Below, one piece after another: positions 1-10,883 of a stretch of 64,000 bases of DNA. Made by a program: the position numbers and the translations under genes. The first letter of the stretch is position 1; every line of letters starts with the position of its first letter. The stretch is taken from NCBI GenBank assembly GCA_015698045.1, contig BLAL01000259.1, positions 62,001 to 126,000 on the forward strand. The letters are read 5' to 3'. Under the pieces are notes generated by a model. The model saw only the letters and a list, made by a program, of their open reading frames with translations. It was not told where the DNA came from and ran no database searches. The stretch comes from Rhizophagus clarus. Taxonomy: Eukaryota > Glomeromycota > Glomeromycetes > Glomerales > Glomeraceae.

Positions 1-60
1 ATTGGCAATAAATTGTACTACCTGATTGATGCCAAATGATGTCAAAAATTGGCACCAAAT

Positions 61-175
61 CAGGTTGCCAATTAAAAGATCAATGATCATCAATTAATGG
101 TTGATTGATGGTTGATTGATGGTCAAATTATGGTCAAATTATGGTCAATTGATGGTCAATTGATGGTTGAAAGAC
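61..175. repeat. Short 11-bp tandem words
   Basis: Consecutive 11-base words (TGGTTGATTGA, TGGTCAAATTA, TGGTCAATTGA) are each repeated two or more times in tandem. Similar GATTGATCA-like words recur at 5140-5345 on the far side of the satellite, so both may be diverged ends of one larger element; I could not align them convincingly. Confidence 0.5.
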
Positions 176-180
176 CAATT

Positions 181-579
181 TTTGTAAAATCATATAACGA
201 ATAATAAAATTTATTATAGCACATAATATTTAGAATTACAAATAAAATACATAGTATCTTTATTTATATTAATAAGTATTTAAAATAAAAACATTCATTA
301 TAATAATATATTAGCTAGTATATGACTGATAAAGTTAGTAATATTTAATAAATAAATAGTAAAGCGTAAATATAAAAAGCTAGTAATAATTATAATAAAA
401 TATATAAATACAAAAAGTTAGTATTATGAAGAGTTTGATAAAATTTATAAAAAAAAAAAGAAAAAATATATGATGATGTTAGTAAAATATAAAAAAAAGA
501 ATAACATTAGTAATATTAAAAAAAGGTAAAGTTAATATTATAATTTAATAAAAAGTGTATTTTTTTTTTAAAATGTTAT
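181..579. other. AT-rich stretch, no gene seen
   Basis: Almost pure A/T sequence with short homopolymers. I see no open frame with coding character, no TIR and no tandem period. Confidence 0.6.
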
Positions 580-790
580 GAAATCTAAAAAAATCTCTAT
601 TAAAAATATCTTATACAAACTCTTAGAAAACCTCAAAAAAAAAATCTCTGAATTTTAGAAAATTCAAAAAAAAAAATCATTTCCTAAACAAATCTTAGAA
701 TATCTCAAAAAAAAAATTTTCTATCAAAAATATCTATACAAACCTTAAAAAATTTTACAAAAAAGGAATCTCTACCAAAATATCCTATAT

Positions 791-945
791 GGGGTCTTTA
801 CAATAGAAAGGTACGAAACTCAAAAAAATTTTTAAATTTATTTTATATACTAATTATGTTTTTTATACTAAAATAAGTGTAAATTTAATATTAATTAAAT
901 TTTTATTTTTTTTTGAGTTTCGTACCTTTCTATTGCAAAGACCCC
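791..945. mobile_element. 155-bp MITE nested in satellite
   Basis: Ends are inverted copies about 37 bases long: GGGGTCTTTACAATAGAAAG at the left is matched by its near-perfect reverse complement ending in GACCCC at 945. The core is AT-rich and non-coding. The flanks share ATAT (left ...CTATAT, right ATATGAAC), a possible 4-bp target duplication, though this also fits the host repeat. Superfamily unknown. Confidence 0.8.
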
Positions 946-1035
946 ATATGAACTCTTAGAAAATCTCTCTCAAAAAAATTTTCTATCAAAAAATCCCTCC
1001 TATCAGATATTCTATACGAACCCTTTACATATGAA

Positions 1036-2341
1036 TAGGATTCTGAACAATACTAATATAACTCACAAATGATCTGCATATGTTTACTATTAACTCTACG
1101 CAACTTTTTTTATAGTAACACTACGCAAACTTACATCTTAGTTAAAAAAAAATTTTTTAAATTTATAAAAAATTTATTTATTTATTTATTTATTTATTGT
1201 GAGGTCGAGTCAATGTAATTTACATTTAAAAGAAAAAAAGAAATATAAATCTAAATTTTAAAATTAAAAAATAACATTATAATTGTAAAACAACTGGGCC
1301 TCAATCCTGATAATAGAATAAGAGAAGAAGTAGAGTCTTATACAAGAAACTACTTAATGCACTTCGATTAAAGGGATATCAGAAAGAACTATAAAATGAC
1401 CATAAAAATAATAAAAAATCTAAACTAAAGAGAAAATATGCTTAAAAATTTATAAAAAATTCGTTAACACTATAACGAATTATTTGGTATAAAGGTAGGA
1501 TCATGTGACTTACCGATCTAATCAGATAATTGATCTTTTTTTAATTTTATTTATCAGTTTATTTTTGTGGTGTTTCCAGATGAAAAACACGACTGGACTT
1601 TTGGAATTAAGGTAAGGGAGGGTGGGGGAAGTGTTTTTCAGTATTTTTTTTTTAACTAATTAATTGATTTTTATTTTCTTTTTTGTAGTGTTGCCAGATG
1701 AAAAGCATGACCAGACTTTTGGAATTAAGGTAAGGGAGGTTGGGGAAAGTGTTTTTCAGTGTTTTTTTTTAACTAATTAATTAATTTTTTTTTTTCTTTT
1801 TTGTAATGTTGCCAGATGAAAAGCTTAACTGGACTTTTGGAATTAAGGTAAGGGAGGGTGGGTGAAGTGTTTTTCAGTTTTTTTTTAACTAATTAATTGA
1901 TTTTTTTTTCTTTTTTGTAGTGTTGCTAAACGAAAAACATGACTGGATTTTTGGAATTAAGGTAAGGGAGGGTGGGTGAAGTGTTTTTCAGTTTTTTTTT
2001 TAACTAATTAATTAATTTTTTTTTTCTTTTTTGTAGTGTTGCCAGATGAAAAATATGATCAGACTTTTGGAAATAGGGTATTAAAAACTGAAAAAGAATA
2101 ATAAAAATAAATAAAATAAAATAAATTTTGGTAAATACTGAGTAATTTACATTTACTGAAATTAGTATTTTTTAAAAATAAATTCACATATATCTATTAT
2201 AAACTCTATGCAAACATAATATATGAGTTACTCCCAAATTGACTGATCTATACAAACTCAATTTGTAGGTTTAAAAAGTAATTTCATATAAACTCTACGC
2301 AAACCCATATGTGAGTTATATTAGTATTATTTGGGGTCCTA
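1036..2341. mobile_element. TIR element carrying a micro-exon-like array, copy 1
   Basis: Inverted ends begin TAGGATTCTGAACAATACT at 1036 and close with the complement ...AGTATTATTTGGGGTCCTA at 2341. Flanking TATGAA (1030-1035 and 2342-2347) looks like a 6-bp target duplication. Subterminal words CTACGCAAAC and AACTCACA are repeated at both sides. The centre holds a five-unit tandem array described separately. A second copy lies at 16444-18453 with 14 units and its own 6-bp flanking duplication, which supports these boundaries. There is no transposase, so it is non-autonomous. Confidence 0.8.
1560..2085 (+). repeat. Five-unit splice-site-bracketed minisatellite
   Basis: Each ~118-bp unit has a T-rich tract ending TTTTTTGTAG, a 41-nt block starting TGTTGCCAGATGAAAAGC and ending GGAATTAAG, then GTAAGGGAGGG. 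The block thus looks like an exon between a 3' splice site and a strong 5' splice site (AAG/GTAAGG). The last block lacks the donor (it reads GGAAATAGGG). Forty-one is not a multiple of three, so joining adjacent blocks changes frame. Confidence 0.8.
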
Positions 2342-5085
2342 TATGAACTCTTAGAAATTCTCAAAAAAATTTTCTATCAAAGAATTCCATACGAATTCTT
2401 TCCATATGAACCCTAAAAAATTTCATAAAAAAATTTTCTATCAGATATCTCATACGAACTCTTTCTATACAAACTCTTATAAAATCTCTTAAAAAAAAAT
2501 TTTCTATTAAATAATCCCATACGAATTTTTTCCATATGAACTCTTAAAAAATCAAAAAAAAATTTCCTATCAGATATCTCATACGAACCCTTCCCATATG
2601 AACTCTTAGGAATTCTCAAAAAAATTTTCTATCAAAGAATCCCATGTGAATCCTATCCTAAAAAATTTCACAAAAAATTTTCTATCAGATATCCTATATA
2701 AACTCTTCCTATACGAACTCTTATAAAAATTTTTTAAAAACAATTTTCTATCAAAGGTATCCTATACGAACCCTTACCATATGAATCACACTTGAAAAAT
2801 CTTTATTAAAATATTCCATACGAATTCTTTTCATACAAACTCTAAGAAAATCTCTTAAAAAAAAATTTTCTATCAAAGAATCCCATACAAACCCTTTCCA
2901 TATGAACTCTTAGAAAATCTCTTAAGAAAAATTTTTCTATTAGATATCCCATATGAACTCTTTCCATATGAACTAAGAAAATCTCTTAAAAAAAAATTTT
3001 CTATCAAAGAATCCCATATGAACCTTTCTATACGAACTCTTAGAAAATCTCTTAAGAAAAATTTTTTATTAAATAACTCATACAAACTCTTAAAAATAAA
3101 AAAAAAATCAATTTATCAAAAATATCCTATACAAATCTTAGAAATCTTTCCCAAAAAATTTTCTATCAAAGAATCCCATGCAAACCTTTTCCATATGAAC
3201 CCTAAAAAATTTTACAAAAAAATTTTTTATCAGATATCCCATACAAACTCTTATACAAATTCTTAGAAAATCTCTTAAAAAAATTTTCTATCAAAAAATC
3301 CTATACGAATCTTTTCCATATAAGCTTTTAGAAATCTCTCAAAAAAAAATTTTTATTAAAGAATCCCATGCGAACGCTTCCCATATAAACTCTTGAAAAA
3401 TACGAACTCTTCTCATATAAACTTAGAAAATCCCAAAAAAAAATTTTCTATCAGATACCCATATGAACTCTTAGAAATCAAAAAAAAAGAATCTATTTAT
3501 CAAATATATCCTATACGAATCTTAGGAAATCTCTCAAAAAAAAATTTCCTATCAGATATCCTATAGACTCATACGAATCTTTCCCATATGAACTCTTAAA
3601 AAATCTTTCAAAAAAATTTTCTATCAAAGAATTCCATACGAATCCTTTCCATACAAACCCTAAAAAATTTCACAAAAAAATTTTCTATCAGGTATCGCAT
3701 ATAAACTCTTTCCATATGAATTTTTAGAAAATTTCAAAAAAAATTTTTTATCAGATATCCCATATGAACTTTTCTCATATGAATACTTGAAAAATCTTTA
3801 TCAAAATATCCTATACGAACTCTTTCCACACGAACTCTAAAAAAATCTCTTAAAAAAAAATTTTCTATCAAAAAATCCCATATACAAATCTTTTCCATAT
3901 GAACTTTTAGAAATCTCTCAAAAAAATTTTTTATTAAAGAATCCCATCCCTAAAAAATTTAAAAAAAATTTTGTATCAGATATCCTATATGAACTTTTCT
4001 GAACTTTTTTGAATTTTTCCTATACGAACTCTTAGAAAATCTCTTAAAAAAAATTTTCTATCAAAGATATCCCATATGAACCCTTACTATATGAACACTT
4101 GGAAAATCTTTATTAAAATATCTCATACAAATCCTTCTCATACAACTCTTAGAAAATCTCTTAAAAAAAATTTTCTATCAAAGAATCCCATGCAAATCCT
4201 TTCCATATGAACCCTAAAAAATTTCACAAAAAAATTTTCTATTAGGTATCCCATACAAACTCTTTCCATATAAACTCTTAGAAAATCTCAAAAAAAAATT
4301 TCTATCAGATATCCTATATGAACCTTTCCCATATAAATACTTGGAAAATCTTTATCAAAATATCCCATACAAACTCTTTCTTCACGAATTCTTAGAAAAT
4401 CTTTATCAAAATATTCCATATGAACTCTTTCTTTACGAATTTTTAGAAAATCTTAAAAAAAAATTCTATCAAAGAATCTATATGAACTCTTTCCATATGA
4501 ACTCTTAGAAAATATCTTAAAAAAATTTTCTATCAGATATCCCATACGAACTCTTCCAATACGAACTCTTAGAAAATCTCTTAAAAAAAAATTTCTATTA
4601 AAGATATTCCATATGAACCTTTCTCATATAAACTCTTAGAAAATACGAACTCTTTCCATACAAACTCTCTTAAAAAAAATTTTCTATTAGATATTCCATA
4701 CGAACTGAACTCAAAAAATCTCTTAAAAAAAAAAATTTCTATCAGATATCCCATACGAACTCTTTCCATATGAACTCTTAAAAATAAAAAAAAAATCTAT
4801 TTAACAAAAATATTCTATACGAATCTTAGAAATCTCTCAAAAAAAAATTTCCTGTCCGAACCCTTCCCATATGAACTCAGAAAATTTCACAAAAAAATTT
4901 TCTATCAGATATCCTATACGAATTCTTTCTATATGAACTCAGGAAATAAAAAAAAAATTTCTATTAAATACCTTATATGAACTCTTAAAAATCTCAAAAA
5001 AAAAGAATCTCTATTTATCAATAATATCCTATATGAATTTTGGGAAATCTATCAAAAAAAATTTTCTATCAGAGTTTAAAATGGT

Positions 5086-6089
5086 TTATAAATAAAACAT
5101 TATTGTTGAAAAAATCTAAAAATTTGCTAATATATAATAAGCCAATTAGCAACCAATCGATCATCAATCTGATATATGACCTATTGATAACTGGTAAATT
5201 CAACTATACATCAATCAGTCATCAATTAGTCATATGACCAGTTAATAACTAATTTGGATTTTATATCAATTGAAAGAATCAGTCATCAATAGGTAACTAA
5301 TCAGTTACCAATTAATCACATGACTGATTGGTGACCAATTTGATTCCATTCGACCTGTGATACTCATGAAAAGAGATATATAATAACATATAACATATTG
5401 TATTATGGCATGATTCAAAATTATTAATAATGCCATATATTATTTTATAACTCCAAATGATTATACGGCTTCATATATATAATATATCTATACTTTTGAA
5501 ACTTTTTAAATTTTTTCAACCTTTTTTTTTCTGAATTTTAACTATTATTCTATAGATATATAATTGAAATAACATTATTTCTTTTTGTTTTTGGTAATGC
5601 TCTTAGGATTTCAGTTAATATATGTGATGTTAATCTCATTCGTGATACTAATAATATTTGTGATATTGCTATTAACAAATTTAAGATTATTCATATAATG
5701 AGTCTAATATGAAATAATATAAAAGAAAATGATGATAACATAAATAAAACTATTCATTTAAAATTATAGAAAGTTGAAATCCTACATGATGACAGACTAC
5801 TAAATGAACTTAATAAAATGTTTTATAAGGGGAAAAATATTAAAAATCAGCTTAATAAAACTTTGCATTAAGATGATTCCTACAAAGAATAGTTTTCAAG
5901 CAATTATCAATTTCCAGATAAAATGGTTCACATCATCATCTAATTTTTACTGCCTGCCATCACTGGTAAATATTATCTTTCAATGGTTTACCTCTTAGAC
6001 AAGAAATTTGCATTATTTCACATAATTTTTTTATTTAATCAGAAGGAAAGCAACTACTAGAAGATTTGAACAAAGAAAAGGTGAACTAA
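5086..6089. other. Decayed non-coding stretch
   Basis: From 5140 to 5345 the sequence is built from ATCAATCAG/TGACCAATT-type words like those at 61-175. From 5346 to 6089 it is AT-rich with only short frames (about 60 codons) lacking recognisable motifs. No RNA gene or TIR seen. Confidence 0.5.
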
Positions 6090-6335
6090 GCTAAAAAAAA
6101 AAGGAGACAATATCCTAACAAGTCAAAAGAAGAATATGATAACCTTTTTGTTATGCCATATGAAAAGAAAAGAAAACAATATCTTGATAAGTCAAAAGAA
6201 GAACGTGACAATCTTTTTGTTATGTCATATAAAAAATGGAATAAAATTATTAGTTTTGTTAAAAAAAATTATGTCAAACTTTTGCGTAATTTTTCTTTGT
6301 CAGGCAAGATTTCTCTTGACCAGCAGACACTCTAA
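6090..6335 (+). other. Short ORF relic with 75-bp internal duplication
   Basis: The frame contains two successive copies of a ~75-bp unit translating to KKRKQYLDKSKEERDNLF-like peptides, then a short basic stretch and a stop. I do not recognise it. It lies directly upstream of the CRN relic and may be part of the same dead locus or an unrelated fragment. Only low coding confidence is justified. Confidence 0.35.
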
Positions 6336-6449
6336 GACTATTTCATGAATGATGATGTTATTAGTAAATATATTAGTTTTGCTAATTTATGTGATAAAAA
6401 AAACAGATATGAATAACTTTGAAAAGTTCTGAATAAATAAAGTTGAATA

Positions 6450-7670
6450 TACCTAGACTCATCTCTATAATTGTACAAAACTTATTTATGTATTAATTAA
6501 TAAAATACAAATCATCTATGATGGCTATATTCTATATTTTTAGAATGATATAAAGAAACTGATATCAAGTGAATGTAACAAAAATATTTATGTACTACTT
6601 TTTAGTATATATGATCCATTTTTTACGAATAAGTTGATATTAGTTGTATTTAATAATCATAATACTCTTAGTTTGAAAGCCATACTTTTAACATTAATAG
6701 AATTTAACCAGCTTGTATTAAATTACGTTCAGATTTGTGCTTTTAAGGTTAACTAAATATTTAATATTCCTAAAGTTATTAAGGATATAATTTTTAGTCT
6801 TACTGGTGAACATCCTGATTTATGTCAATTTATTTTGGATTTATTGCATACTTACTATAAACAAGGAGCTGAAGAAATGGTTATGCTTAAGTATCTTACT
6901 TCAGCAAGTTTATAAGATAGCATAATAATTGCTTCATGTGCTTTTTACTGATGAATCAAAGACTGGGATATATTTCTAAGGAAGAAGCTGAATTTATTCG
7001 CAATACTTTACTTATAAATATAGTTAAAATTCCTTTTCTCCTAACTATAATACAAATCCTATTACTAAGAATTTTATTAAAATGGGTTTTTTTTGCAATA
7101 AACTCTTCCAGAAAAATACAATTCATCATTTCTATAATGCAAATTATTCTGAGTCAGCATCTTTTTACTTTTTTTCTTTCAAAATTATTTGCAACTAATT
7201 TGATAATTTTTTGACTAAAATTATTAAACGTATTAATTCATCTAGATTGTTTAACTTATTTGAAATAACTAAAATTCAATATCAATTCACATCTATTTGA
7301 AAGAACTTGACAAATAGAGTGGTATAGAACTATCACAACAGTAGTTTCAGTATTAGTACTAAGTACTGATGTTAGTTTTATGTTTGGTTCAGCTAAATTT
7401 CTGGATTTCTATATTAAAAGAAAAATTTATTGGAGAGTTAAAGTAGTCTTTTAAATGAACATACATGGTGTTTTCTAGAAGATGTTGGTAAATATAAAGA
7501 AATCCCATTAAAAAAATAGGTCATTTTTGATTTTAGATATCATTCAAAATAAGTAGAGGAACCTAAAACAATGTGCTTTATGAGGATGATTACAAAAAAG
7601 CTACTATTAAACATTTTGAATATAATAATAAAGTTCTTATATTGTGTAATAGTATTATATCAAATTAATA
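6450..7670 (+). pseudogene. Decayed CRN-type P-loop/nuclease-like gene
   Basis: Three short frames carry peptides typical of Rhizophagus Crinkler-type proteins but are separated by stops and frameshifts. Around 6780-6880 there is IFSLTGEHPDLCQFIL, resembling the post-ATPase HPGL segment of CRN NTPases. At 7310-7420 there is IEWYRTITT followed by FMFGSAKFLDFYIK, the GxLDFY core of the C-terminal PD-(D/E)XK-like domain. At 7470-7540 there is GKYKEIPLKK followed by VIFDFRYHSK. The order matches the family, so one gene decayed in place. No N-terminal CRN domain is visible. Family knowledge is from memory; the identity is inference from several ordered motifs. Confidence 0.65.
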
Positions 7671-7944
7671 TAAGATCTATATCATATGATCAGCTATTAC
7701 ATCATTGTATCAATTATTTTAAAAAATTATATATTTAATTAATAATTTTAGATCTATAAAGTACTATTATTTTAATATTAATTTTTAATTAAAAAAATAA
7801 AGAAATAAAATTATTATTAATACTATCATTCTCCTATTTAATATATGCAAAAAAATTAATATAAAATGTAATATCAAGAAAGTATTTACTTTTATATATA
7901 CTGTATATATAACTTATTATACAACTAATACAAATAATAAAATA

Positions 7945-8070
7945 CAGTGGACAGCATAAATTAAGCACCATTTTCAAAGTTAATTTACGATATAAATTAT
8001 AAATACCAGTATAATAAATTTATATCATAAATTAACTTTGAAAATAATGCTTAATTTATGCTGTCCACTG
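7945..8070. mobile_element. 126-bp Tc1/mariner-type MITE
   Basis: Inverted ends of about 45 bases start CAGTGGACAGCATAAATTAA and end with the complement ...GCTGTCCACTG. TA dinucleotides flank both sides (7943-7944, 8071-8072), as expected for Tc1/mariner targets. No coding capacity. It ends 33 bases before the large element's left terminus. Confidence 0.88.
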
Positions 8071-8103
8071 TATATATTATATATATATAATATATTATTA
8101 TAT

Positions 8104-9050
8104 AGGATAAAATGGGGGTTCTGGGACAAGATTTCCGAATAGGTATAATTAGTGTAAGCCTCTTCTGGCTTATTTCCCGATATATGAAATTTATGTAATC
8201 TTTTGAGATCCAAATTCGTTTGCAACCTCAGGAAACATATCGAAATCTAATATCGAATTCAGACTTAAGATCAAGCTGGGCTCAAATCCTGTTAACATAC
8301 CCATCTTGCCCAAATTTTTTGTTTATAAGATAAAGAAGAACACCATCTTTGTTAACGCGATGGCCGATTTTTAATCTCAAATAATATAACAAAAAAAGTA
8401 TGCTATATTGCTTGGGTTTAAAAAAGGCCAAGTGCACCGAGGACCAAAGTGTCTGAGTATGCTCGCAGGCTGTAAATGCAAGCTCATTTTGCATATCAGA
8501 TTTTATGTTATCCTAGAATTAATTCTAAAGCTGATTCATTAACGTAAACAAATCCAGGATAAGTCTCACCTCTTTGAGGTGAGACTTATCCTGTCCAGTA
8601 TCCAAATTCTTGATTAAAAAAAAATTGAGTCTATTTTAGCATACCATTATTTTCTTGATATACAGGAAATCATTCTAAAGTCAATTCTTTAAAAATTCAT
8701 TAAGAAAAATAAATCTCACCTCTGAGTAACCATATTTATATCACACCTAAAAGTAATATACAGAAAACCTTTCTAAAGCCAATTTGTTTGGAAATTCATT
8801 AAGTCAGATAAGTCTCACCTCTAAGTCTCACCTTTAAGTCTAACCTTTAGGCAAAAAAAATAAGTCTTACCTCAAAGTATAACCTTTTCATTATATTGAT
8901 TATATATCAAGGCCTTATTCCGAAGAATATTCACATAATGAATTTGATAATTGCTCTTATTACAATAGCTACATAAGTTATTATCAATCCCCGGAGGTTT
9001 ATTTATCTTTGTAGGTCTACCACATGCTCTGCATGGTAGGTGCAACATAG
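8104..9050 (+). repeat. Left terminal inverted repeat
   Basis: From AGGATAAAATGGG at 8104 the sequence matches the reverse complement of 31384-32331 nearly base for base, with scattered substitutions and small indels, and diverges abruptly after AACATAG at 9050. It contains a perfect hairpin (8556-8592), several AGTCTCACCT boxes between 8717 and 8880, and the 3' part of a Cys-rich gene. Confidence 0.9.
8556..8592. promoter_or_regulatory. Perfect 17-bp hairpin inside the TIR
   Basis: AGGATAAGTCTCACCTC, loop TTT, then the exact complement. The right TIR has the same hairpin at 31843-31879 with two mismatches. Its arm contains the box AGTCTCACCT, repeated several more times at 8717-8880 in degenerate form. 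The arrangement suggests a protein-binding or replication-terminus site; the function is inference. Confidence 0.6.
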
Positions 9051-9147
9051 CTTTGCAATGTAAATGACATCCTTCAGGTTTATCACAACCATTATCACAA
9101 ATTTCACCAGTATTTTTAAGATGATAACAAACAAATTTTGCCTTCAT
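8872..9147 (-). CDS. Small Cys-rich zinc-binding protein spanning TIR edge
   Basis: A 91-residue frame with an ATG start. It has about twelve Cys and several His in CxxxxxC, CxxH and CxxC groupings, ending with CRACGRPTKINKPPGI and LCSYCNKSNYQ; a multi-zinc fold is likely. The last ~60 residues lie in the left TIR, so a second copy of that part is at 31384-31562. The N-terminal ~30 residues are unique to this end. It is divergent from the next gene with 74 bases between the starts, so a shared promoter is likely. I do not recognise the family; the fixed place at the element's end suggests a role at the termini or in regulation (inference). Confidence 0.6.
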   Translation of the reverse strand: MKAKFVCYHLKNTGEICDNGCDKPEGCHLHCKAMLHLPCRACGRPTKINKPPGIDNNLCSYCNKSNYQIHYVNILRNKALIYNQYNEKVIL

Positions 9148-9221
9148 TTTTTCTAGATAAATAAATAATTTTAATTGAAAAAATCTTTACACAATATAGT
9201 AAAACATATACTAATTATACA

Positions 9222-9605
9222 ATGAGTACACAAAATCAATTAGCAGATACCAAATCTACATATCAAGAAATCAAACAGGCATTAATAAATGTAGTCAAGG
9301 CAGGCATCTACTATAGAAGGCCAAAAGATAGTAAATTCATGCAATCATATAAAGAACGAATCAAAAAATTACGTCAGGCAGAGGATCTCCAAGAATACAT
9401 TCTCAAACTAGCCATGACCATATTTCCTAATGAAGCAAAATATCATAAAGTTAAAGATGACTACAAAGAATTTTATGGGCAGAATCCAAAGATTCTTAAC
9501 GCAATCATGGAACTATATAAATTATACTATAAATTAGCCAAGGATCATTTCATTACTGATAAACAAGTTGATGAAGAGACAGAAGACTTCTTATCATCAC
9601 TTTAG
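9222..9605 (+). CDS. Unknown 127-residue helical protein
   Basis: An intact frame from ATG with mixed charged and hydrophobic composition (many K, E, Y, L), no Cys clusters, no signal peptide and no transmembrane segment; predicted mostly helical by eye. The C-terminus is acidic (DEETEDFLSSL). It lies between the Cys-rich gene and the convergent end of the integrase (19 bases apart). It stays open although its neighbours are broken, so it is either young or easily tolerated. I do not recognise a family; a small structural or accessory protein of the element is possible. Confidence 0.6.
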   Translation: MSTQNQLADTKSTYQEIKQALINVVKAGIYYRRPKDSKFMQSYKERIKKLRQAEDLQEYILKLAMTIFPNEAKYHKVKDDYKEFYGQNPKILNAIMELYKLYYKLAKDHFITDKQVDEETEDFLSSL

Positions 9606-9960
9606 AGATTTAATTTGTGAGTACTCACTGGGGAGGCAATTCAGTATCAAAGGGAATAACCATTAACTCTTCTCGCACAAAAGATCTTTCAGGATGTTTG
9701 ACTACATAATCATCATCATCAGTTAGTCCAAAGGAAACTTCTTTCAGCCAATACAAGACCGGCTGATTTTTTTGCACCATAGATTCCCGGATATGATAAA
9801 TACGTGGAGACCAATTCAAGTCACCAGCATGACGTCTCCCATCCTTTAAATCAATAGGATACAACAAATATCTTACTAATACATTGTTAGAAAGCTTTTC
9901 CTCATCAAAGCCTATAGAACCATCCCGAAGGTAAGAAGGCTTAGCAAAGACCTCTTCATA

Positions 9961-10883
9961 TGGGCTGATTTGACCACCTTTAATTAAAATATTGATTTTG
10001 TTACATTTTTATTATACAAAATACTATACAATATACAGTAAATTGAGGGTGAGTATTAAAAAATTTTATTTAATGTTATTATACTATAATTTGGTAAATA
10101 TTTCTTTTAAATTAATATAAATCTTAGCATTTACTATATATGTTAAAAATTCGTATCTCAACTTTAAACGTAAATATCTCCAGATCCAATGATCCAATCG
10201 GCAAGCTCTTTTTTCGCTCATATAGTCCAGATCAAGGGCTTTCCAAAGAGCCTAAAATTTTAAAAAACGGATCAGTGGATCCCAAGATATTTGCATTTAA
10301 ACATGTTAAAAAATTCGTACCTCAACTTTAAACGTAAATATCTCCGGATCTAATGATCCAATCGGCAAGCTCTTTTTTCGTCTATAAAGTCCAGAACAAG
10401 GGCTTTCCAACAAGCCTAAAATTATAGAAAACGGATCAGTGAATCTTGATATATTTGCGTTTAAAGATAGTAATACAAACTCTGACATAAAATAATTATT
10501 TTATTGTTTAAAAATATCTATTATAATACCATCTTTTATATGATGTTTTTATTACACTTTCATAAATATTTATAGCTACTAAGACTATATAAATTTTTAT
10601 TTTACTTTATATTTTATTAAAATATACTTACTTTTTAATAATATATGTTAAAAATTCCATATATATGAGAAATGGGTTTTTTATTAGTGAAATGGGTTTT
10701 TTCACGTCTCTTTTACATTTAATAATTTAAGTTTTGCAAATGTAAATTTTTGTTCAACTTATTATTTAATCAAGTGATCATCAATCAGATGATTTTTTGG
10801 TATTACAAAACAATTTTGAGTAACGAAAACTGTGAAAATCAATTTAATAACTCTTTTTAATGCAGAGTGAACAAATCAGCCCA
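9961..10883. mobile_element. TA-flanked non-autonomous element in integrase
   Basis: CATATGGGCTGATTTG at 9957-9972 is the exact inverse of CAAATCAGCCCATATG at 10872-10887. Taking TGGGCTGATTTG as the TIR leaves TA on both sides (9959-9960 and 10884-10885), a Tc1/mariner-type target. The inside has no transposase and contains a tandem pair of palindromic ~165-bp units. Integrase coding resumes on both sides, so it is a later insertion. Confidence 0.75.
10138..10475. repeat. Tandem pair of ~165-bp palindromic units
   Basis: Two direct copies start TGTTAAAAATTCGTA (10140) and TGTTAAAAAATTCGTAC (10304). Inside each copy TTTAAACGTAAATATCTCC near the start is the inverse of GATATTTGCATTTAAA-like sequence near the end, and TGATCC pairs with GGATCA, so each unit can fold on itself. 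The short frames here are not genes. Confidence 0.75.

Larger units (their letters stand above)
580..5085. repeat. Large degenerate satellite (CATATGAACTCTTAG family)
   Basis: About 4.5 kb consists of imperfect repeats mixing the words CATATGAACTC, TTAGAAAATCTC, AAAAATTTTCTATCA, GATATCCCATACGAA and AAGAATCCCATACG in changing order, with a loose period of about 60-75 bases. Every open frame here (up to about 80 codons) is a translation of these words, giving peptides rich in K, F, S and Y, and is not a gene. Two TIR elements (791-945 and 1036-2341) are inserted into it and split repeat units, so the array is older than they are. Confidence 0.85.

Noticed and set aside
2413-4769. Several 60-82 codon frames in the first 5 kb
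   Set aside because: They translate the satellite words on either strand into K/F/S/Y-rich peptides; no independent coding signal.
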